From NCBI GenBank assembly GCA_030490835.1, contig CM059975.1, forward strand, positions 56,163,174-56,227,173: a stretch of 64,000 nucleotides of DNA, given 5' to 3'. The notes beneath the pieces are model-generated. The model did not search any database. It was not told the origin of the DNA and saw only the letters and a list, made by a program, of their open reading frames with translations. Position numbers and translations under genes: made by a program. Within the stretch, counting starts at the first letter, position 1. Each line of letters opens with the position of its first letter. This stretch comes from Annona cherimola. Taxonomy: Eukaryota; Streptophyta; Magnoliopsida; Magnoliales; Annonaceae. Of the stretch, positions 58,601 to 64,000 are shown one piece after another.

Positions 58601-61600
58601 TGTGGCGCCCCGGCCCAGGCGTCACATCCTTACCTCAAGATCTATCGATTGGTAAATATGATTAGGATTGTTGCCCTGTCACACGGCGGGATTTATTGGA
58701 TGTTTATCCTGTTAATCGTGGCCATACCTAGTTCATAAAACACTTCATATTCTCATAAATTCATTTTCATACATTTCTAAGTCATTTGAATCATTCACTT
58801 CATACAAACATGTTGTTCAGTGACATTTCATCTTTTGCCAAATCAGATGTCACTACATGTATAAAACATAGTCATCCATACATAACATTCGAATAGTTTA
58901 CATCTATTCAACATAAAACATTGCATATAATTTACAATCATTTCACATAATTGCATAACATGAATTTTTTCATGGATTCCTTATGCCGGTGCTTGCTCCT
59001 TCGCCATATCCTGTCCACCACCTGTCTTTGGGTTTGGAAAACGAAAACGTGAGTTGAAACTCAATAAGCAAGCTATTTGCATTTTTCAGGCAATTCATTT
59101 TAGGCAACATTTTTCATTTAAAATCAACTTGGAAAGCATCTTATACCTTGTCCAAAGGTATATCTTGAAAACAAGAAATCATGTACCCATCACGGGTCTC
59201 ATATGCATAATGCCATATGAAAACATGAACATGAACATCATATCTCCCTTAGGATGGGAGCTAGCCAGGCGACCATCCGTCACGTTAACTCCCATTTCAG
59301 AGAGGGCGCCGCCGGCCATCGGCCTATTACAAACGACTTCGTCACGCCAAGAGGGGACAACCGGTTTGCTTACACCCTTTTAGTGGACCTCATATCCTGT
59401 GCACATGAACTTTTCATAAATCCATCTTTTACATGCTAGCATGATTTTCAATCATAAACATGAATTCACATCATTTTCCATAGCAGTTATAAAAGAATCA
59501 TTTCATAATCATTGCATTTGAAATAAACATCATTTCAACACCATTTAGCAAAGGGACGGCCATCCTTAAACCCATTAGAAACAATTTCATAATTTCATCA
59601 AACAAGTTAGAATACAAATTGCATTTATGGAAACAATTTAGAAAAGCAAAAATCCTTTAGAAAATTTGCTTGCTTACCTGAACTTCTTAGCTTTCCTCCG
59701 TCACTTTCTCTTTGCCTTTGCCAACATGAAAGTGATATGATTTTTCATACATTTCCTTTTCTCATATTTTACTTAGTTTTCCAACCCATTTCATATACAC
59801 ACATCATTTATTTGACTTCATAAGTCATCATACACATATATGGCTTACTTTGCACATATTAGCACATTTTACACACATTCGGCTATCATACAACATAGCA
59901 TATACACATAACCCTAAAATTAGGGTATTCATTCCAATATCATAAAATTCATTCCATAAATATCATTCATAGCTTCATTAAGCTTACTTTGAAATTTTTC
60001 CCATTTTTTTTCAAAACACACATACGGGTGTTTCTTCTACATACATAGCATTGCCTTAGTTTCATAAATCAAGTCCAAAATTTTGGATTAATATCATATC
60101 ATTTCAAACTGATCCATAAACATGGAATTCATCTCATTTTCATGCATTTTTTCATAAAATCATTTTTCAAAAGTTATTCATCACCCGTTTACTGTTATCC
60201 CTTCACATAAGCTCGTTTAGCACTTAAACATAATGCATTTCCTAAAATTTATTAACTCAGAAATTTAATATATTTTTGAGCTGTTTAATTACCCTTTAAT
60301 ACCACTTTTCTTAAGGTATTTTCATGGGGTTTAAAATTCATTCTTTATAGGTTCCCATAATAGCAAGTTTGGAACCCGTTTTCCACCCGTTTAACGTGTC
60401 TTTTGACACATAACTATGGGCAGCCCTAAAATCCGAATTTTTCAGCAATATATCCATTTTTCCTCAAACCATTTTCTAGGATTTAACACATATTCAACAT
60501 TCATACATTTCCATTTCTCAAAACAGCGGGTAACCCACAAGTTTTGAGACCCGTTTCCATTCCATACATGCATTACTTCAAAAATTCATAAAAATCAGAT
60601 TTAGGGTTTATTTTTCCCAAATATTTTGGGAATCCATAATAGCTTAAATCTAGGGTATTTTAACCTACATATCATACATAAAACATGCAAGTTCATTTCC
60701 ATATCATTTTTAACCCAAAAATTAAGAAATTAGGTCAAAATCCATACTTTGCATTCCATAACTTCAAAATTTCATCACTTAAGCATAAACCCTCATATAT
60801 TTGACATAAATACATGATTCCTAGCTTAATCAAAACATCAAACCAAAACAGCAACTTGTCTTGGAGATTTAGGGTTTAACAACTTGGATTTTTCATTCTT
60901 TATGCATGCATAACTCCATTTCCATGAACTTTAGCTTAAAAATTCATGATTAAAACTTAATACCCAATCCATATTCATGCAAAGGCATGTTAAAAAATCA
61001 TTTTACAGATTCTTTAAGCATGCTTTTCATTTCCAAGTTTTGAGTTTAAGAACTCTAGTTAAACAACCCCAAAATCATCACATACTTACTTGGATTTGTA
61101 GTAAATCAAATCTTAGCAACTTGAAGTAATTTCTTCTTCAAATTTCCTTCCTTTTTCCCTTTCTTTTCTCCTCTATTTTTCTGGAAAAATTCTTGAGTTG
61201 CAGCTGGTTCCCATGGACGTTTCAGCACTTAGAATATTTTCTCCAATTTCATCTCTATGTAACGTGAAAAGGACTTATACATGTTGCTGGAATTTTTCCA
61301 GCGGTGGGGCCCACTTGTGCTGCAATTCCACCCCCATTCAATGCTCCCTTATCTACCATATGAGGTGGGTGAATATGGGCCAAGTAAAATGCATTTTTAC
61401 TTTTTACCAAAAATCATAAAATCTGCATCATTTGACCAAAATCTGCTTTGCCAATTCACGCCCAAACCTGTCCAGATCTTTGCATCCCATTTTTCATTTT
61501 TATTTCATGTATAAATGTGGGTAATTTATGCTCCTAATTATCCTTTAATTCCTCCATAAATTTGGTATTAATAAAAATTAATAAAATGGCTAAAACTGCC

Positions 61601-62602
61601 ATTTTTTTGCACATTATTCCACTCACAATGCAGTCCACGGTTTCAGCAGCATATTCCTCCCTTTTTGCGTTTTTTAATTGCTGAAACTCTCCATTATTGC
61701 TTGAACAATTCATGTACTTTCATCTCAGCAACATGTGGAATTTTTAAAAAATAAAAAAAATCAATTTGGGCAGCCCCAAAGCCCTTGGACGTCCATGTCT
61801 TGGCCACCTTGCCTATGCTTCCATAGCTTCATCATTTTGGGCATTAAATGCTTGGATAATTCATGGAATTATATGCTTTATTTAAATGCATAATTTCCTC
61901 CAAAAATCCCTGCAATGGACACCTCACATTCCCTTTTGCATCAAGCATTTATGTATGGTACTCCATCATTAATGCCTTGGTACTTTTGTGGAGCATAAGT
62001 CAAACTTGCCCACCTTTTTCAATCCAGGAATTTTCCCAATATTTCATGCACAATCCAATCCATTCAAAATAATGATCTCACCATTTCATTCAACCGTTTC
62101 AAATTTCAACTCAATCCGAGTTTTCTAGCTCTCGATATAGTCGTTTAAAGTTAACGGTTGAAATGAACATATGCTTAAAAATTCATAATTCTCATTTCAT
62201 CAAGAATTTTCATAATATTTTCATTCCATAATACCAAGCCTAATATTAAAAATCTTCATTTCCAATTTCACTTGAATCCGCCTTATAGGCGTTGAGTTAT
62301 GAATTTTTCAATATTTTCCTTCACACTTGTCAATTTCCATCTTTATTTCCATAATTCATTTTAAATCATGGAAAATGATTTTTCATGATATATTTGCACA
62401 CTTAAATCATAAATAGTTCATTCTAAACCCATTGTCTCTTTTGGGCTCAAAATTATTAATCACATCATTAATGTTAATCCATAACCCTAATTGTCATAAT
62501 TGGCAAAAATCATGAAATACCTTCATAATTCCATAATTCATAAATAATCATCTTATACATGTTCAATGCATACATATGGCCTACTTGGGTTAGGGTTTCA
62601 CA
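58601..62602 (-). repeat. 5' LTR of E3
   Basis: 4002 bp, colinear with the 3' LTR. Ends TTTCACA at 62602, followed by the right CCCTG duplication (62603-62607). Would carry the E3 promoter; I cannot fix a TATA box with confidence in so AT-rich a sequence. Confidence 0.95.
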
Positions 62603-62607
62603 CCCTG
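62603..62607. repeat. Target-site duplication CCCTG of E3 (right copy)
   Basis: Partner of 48210-48214, directly after the E3 LTR end. The Athila-like RT codons resume with TACATG. Confidence 0.95.
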
Positions 62608-64000
62608 TACATGTTGTACCAAAGAAAGGCGGTATGACTATCGTAAAAAATGATAAAAATGAACTTATACCCAAAAGGACAGTCATGGGTTGGCGAATGT
62701 GCATTGATTATCGCAAATTAAATATTGCAACCCGGAAGGATCATTTTCCTTTGCCTTTCATTGATCAAATGCTTGAAAGACTTGTCAATCACTCTTACTT
62801 CTGCTATTTGGATGGTTACCCTGGCTACTTTTATATTCCTATTCATCCACAGGATCAAGAGAAAACCACTTTCACTTGTCCATACGGCACATTTGCATAC
62901 AAACGCATGCCTTTCGGTCTTTGTAATGCACCTGCCACTTTTCAACGATGCATGATGGTCATATTTTCTGATTACATTGAACACATAATGGAGGTGTTTA
63001 TGGATGATTTTTCTCTTATGACACTACATTTGAATCATGCTTATCTAACTTATCTAAGGTTTTACAGAGATGTGAAGAAATCAATCTGGTGTTGAATTGG
63101 GAAAAATGTCATTTCATGGTGCAGGAAGGGATTGTGTTAGGACATTTAGTCTCAAACAGAGGTATTGAGGTTGACCGGGCAAAAATAGAAGTCATTGAAA
63201 AATTACCGCCACCCAATTCAGTCAAAGGAATTCGGAGTTTCCTGGGACATGCCGGTTTCTATCGGCGCTTCATTAAATATTTTTCTAAAATTGCTAAGCC
63301 ACTAACTAACTTGTTAAATCAATATGTAAAATTTAATTTTTTTGATGACTGCTTAAATTCATTTTGCAGGTTGAAAAAGGCTTTGACCACTGCCCCAATC
63401 ATACAGCCACCTGACTGGAGCCTACCATTTGAGATCATGTGTGATGCAAGTGACCATGCGGTTGGAGCTGTTTTGGGTCAACGGAAGGACAACAAGCCAT
63501 TAGTGATTTATTATGCAAGCAAAACTCTAGATGATGCTCAAGTCAACTATACAACCACTAAAAAAGAATTACTGGCTGTTGTTTTTGCTATTGATAAATT
63601 TCGTTCTTATCTTGTAGGGTCAAAGGTGATTGTCTACACAGACCATGCAGCCATTTGCTATTTAATTGCCAAGAAAGATGCCAAACCAAGGTTAATTCGT
63701 TAGATTTTGCTATTACAAGAATTTGATCTTGAAATCCGAGACAAAAGGAGCACAGAGAATGTGGTAGCTGATCATCTATCGAGACTACCACCAACTGAGA
63801 AAATGGATTTAACTAAAAATGATCAAATTAACGAAGAATTTCCCGATGAATCCCTGCTTGCACTAAAAGAAATATCAATGCCATGGTATGGAGACATTGT
63901 TAATTACTTAGTTTGTAAAGAAATTCCATCCAATTTCAGCTATCAACAGAAAAAGAGATTCATGGCGATGTGAAATACTACATATGGGAGGACCCGTACC
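62603..64000 (+). pseudogene. pol: Athila-like pol, part 2 (RT and RNase H; runs off the window)
   Basis: Continues the gene broken at 48214. RT with HVVPKKGGMTIV, WRMCIDYRKLN, DGYPGYFYIPI and active site VFMDDFSLM near 63000 (Asp-Asp intact). A frameshift at about 63020-63085 follows, then the connection domain ([15 protein letters not shown]), RNase H with [14 protein letters not shown] near 63440, [20 protein letters not shown], and a TAG at 63701-63703 just before LLLQEFDLEI. Frame then open to about 63973, into the pre-integrase region. The integrase is outside the window. Confidence 0.9.

Larger units (their letters stand above)
48215..62602 (-). mobile_element. E3: chromovirus (Ty3/gypsy, Tekay/Del type) with 4-kb LTRs
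   Basis: 14,388 bp, minus strand, complete structure: 5' LTR 58601-62602, primer site, an extra acidic frame, gag, pol with C-terminal chromodomain, polypurine tract, 3' LTR 48215-52209. The two LTRs (4002 and 3995 bp) are very similar. Gag and pol share one frame, as in other chromoviruses, but are broken by two frameshifts in gag and stops at 55819, 53764 and 53097, plus further frame changes. It is inserted in an Athila-like RT gene. Confidence 0.95.

Overview
The window is eukaryotic and almost certainly from a flowering plant with a large, repeat-rich genome, probably a heterochromatic or pericentromeric stretch. I find no host gene, tRNA, rRNA, CRISPR array or bacterial-type operon. Essentially all 64 kb is LTR retrotransposon, nested so cleanly that several insertions can be read to the base from 5-bp target-site duplications (TSDs) and TG...CA ends. 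The species cannot be named from this.

Layout, left to right. (1) 1-693 and 17846-18757 are two halves of one Ty3/gypsy (chromovirus-type) LTR, here called C. It was split by a Ty1/copia element, copia-B (694-17840, minus strand, TSD GGGGT). Copia-B was itself split in its 3' LTR by a second member of the same family, copia-A (1180-9764, plus strand, TSD GTAAT). Both copia elements have 1652-bp LTRs, an initiator-tRNA-Met primer site, gag and pol; they look SIRE/Maximus-like. (2) 18758-27745 is element B, plus strand. It has a truncated 5' LTR, a 1.2-kb non-coding internal domain with primer site and polypurine tract, and a complete 5166-bp 3' LTR. (3) 27746-47160 is E2, a decayed minus-strand chromovirus of Tekay/Del type. 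It carries two insertions: a plus-strand solo LTR (32883-34644, TSD ATAAA) and an Athila-type element (34707-44061, minus strand, TSD GGCAT, tRNA-Asp primer site). (4) 47161-48214 plus 62603-64000 is the pol gene of another Athila-like element on the plus strand. It is interrupted inside reverse transcriptase by E3 (48215-62602, minus strand, TSD CCCTG), a chromovirus with about 4-kb LTRs of the same family as E2.

The left half is a nest about five deep: E2 LTR > B > C LTR > copia-B > copia-A. Every pol gene carries stops or frameshifts, so no copy looks fully autonomous. Copia-A keeps an intact gag and near-identical LTRs and is the youngest insertion of its nest.

The least ordinary signals are: an array of about 13 short hairpins with compensatory arm changes in both B LTRs; an extra acidic reading frame upstream of gag in E2 and E3, with an in-frame amber codon at the same place in both; a 37-nt GT...TTTTCAG segment whose removal would join gag to pol in both copia copies; and a palindrome of the type GGCGCCTAGGCGCC repeated four times in each Athila LTR. 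Identifications rest on motifs read by eye; no database search was run.
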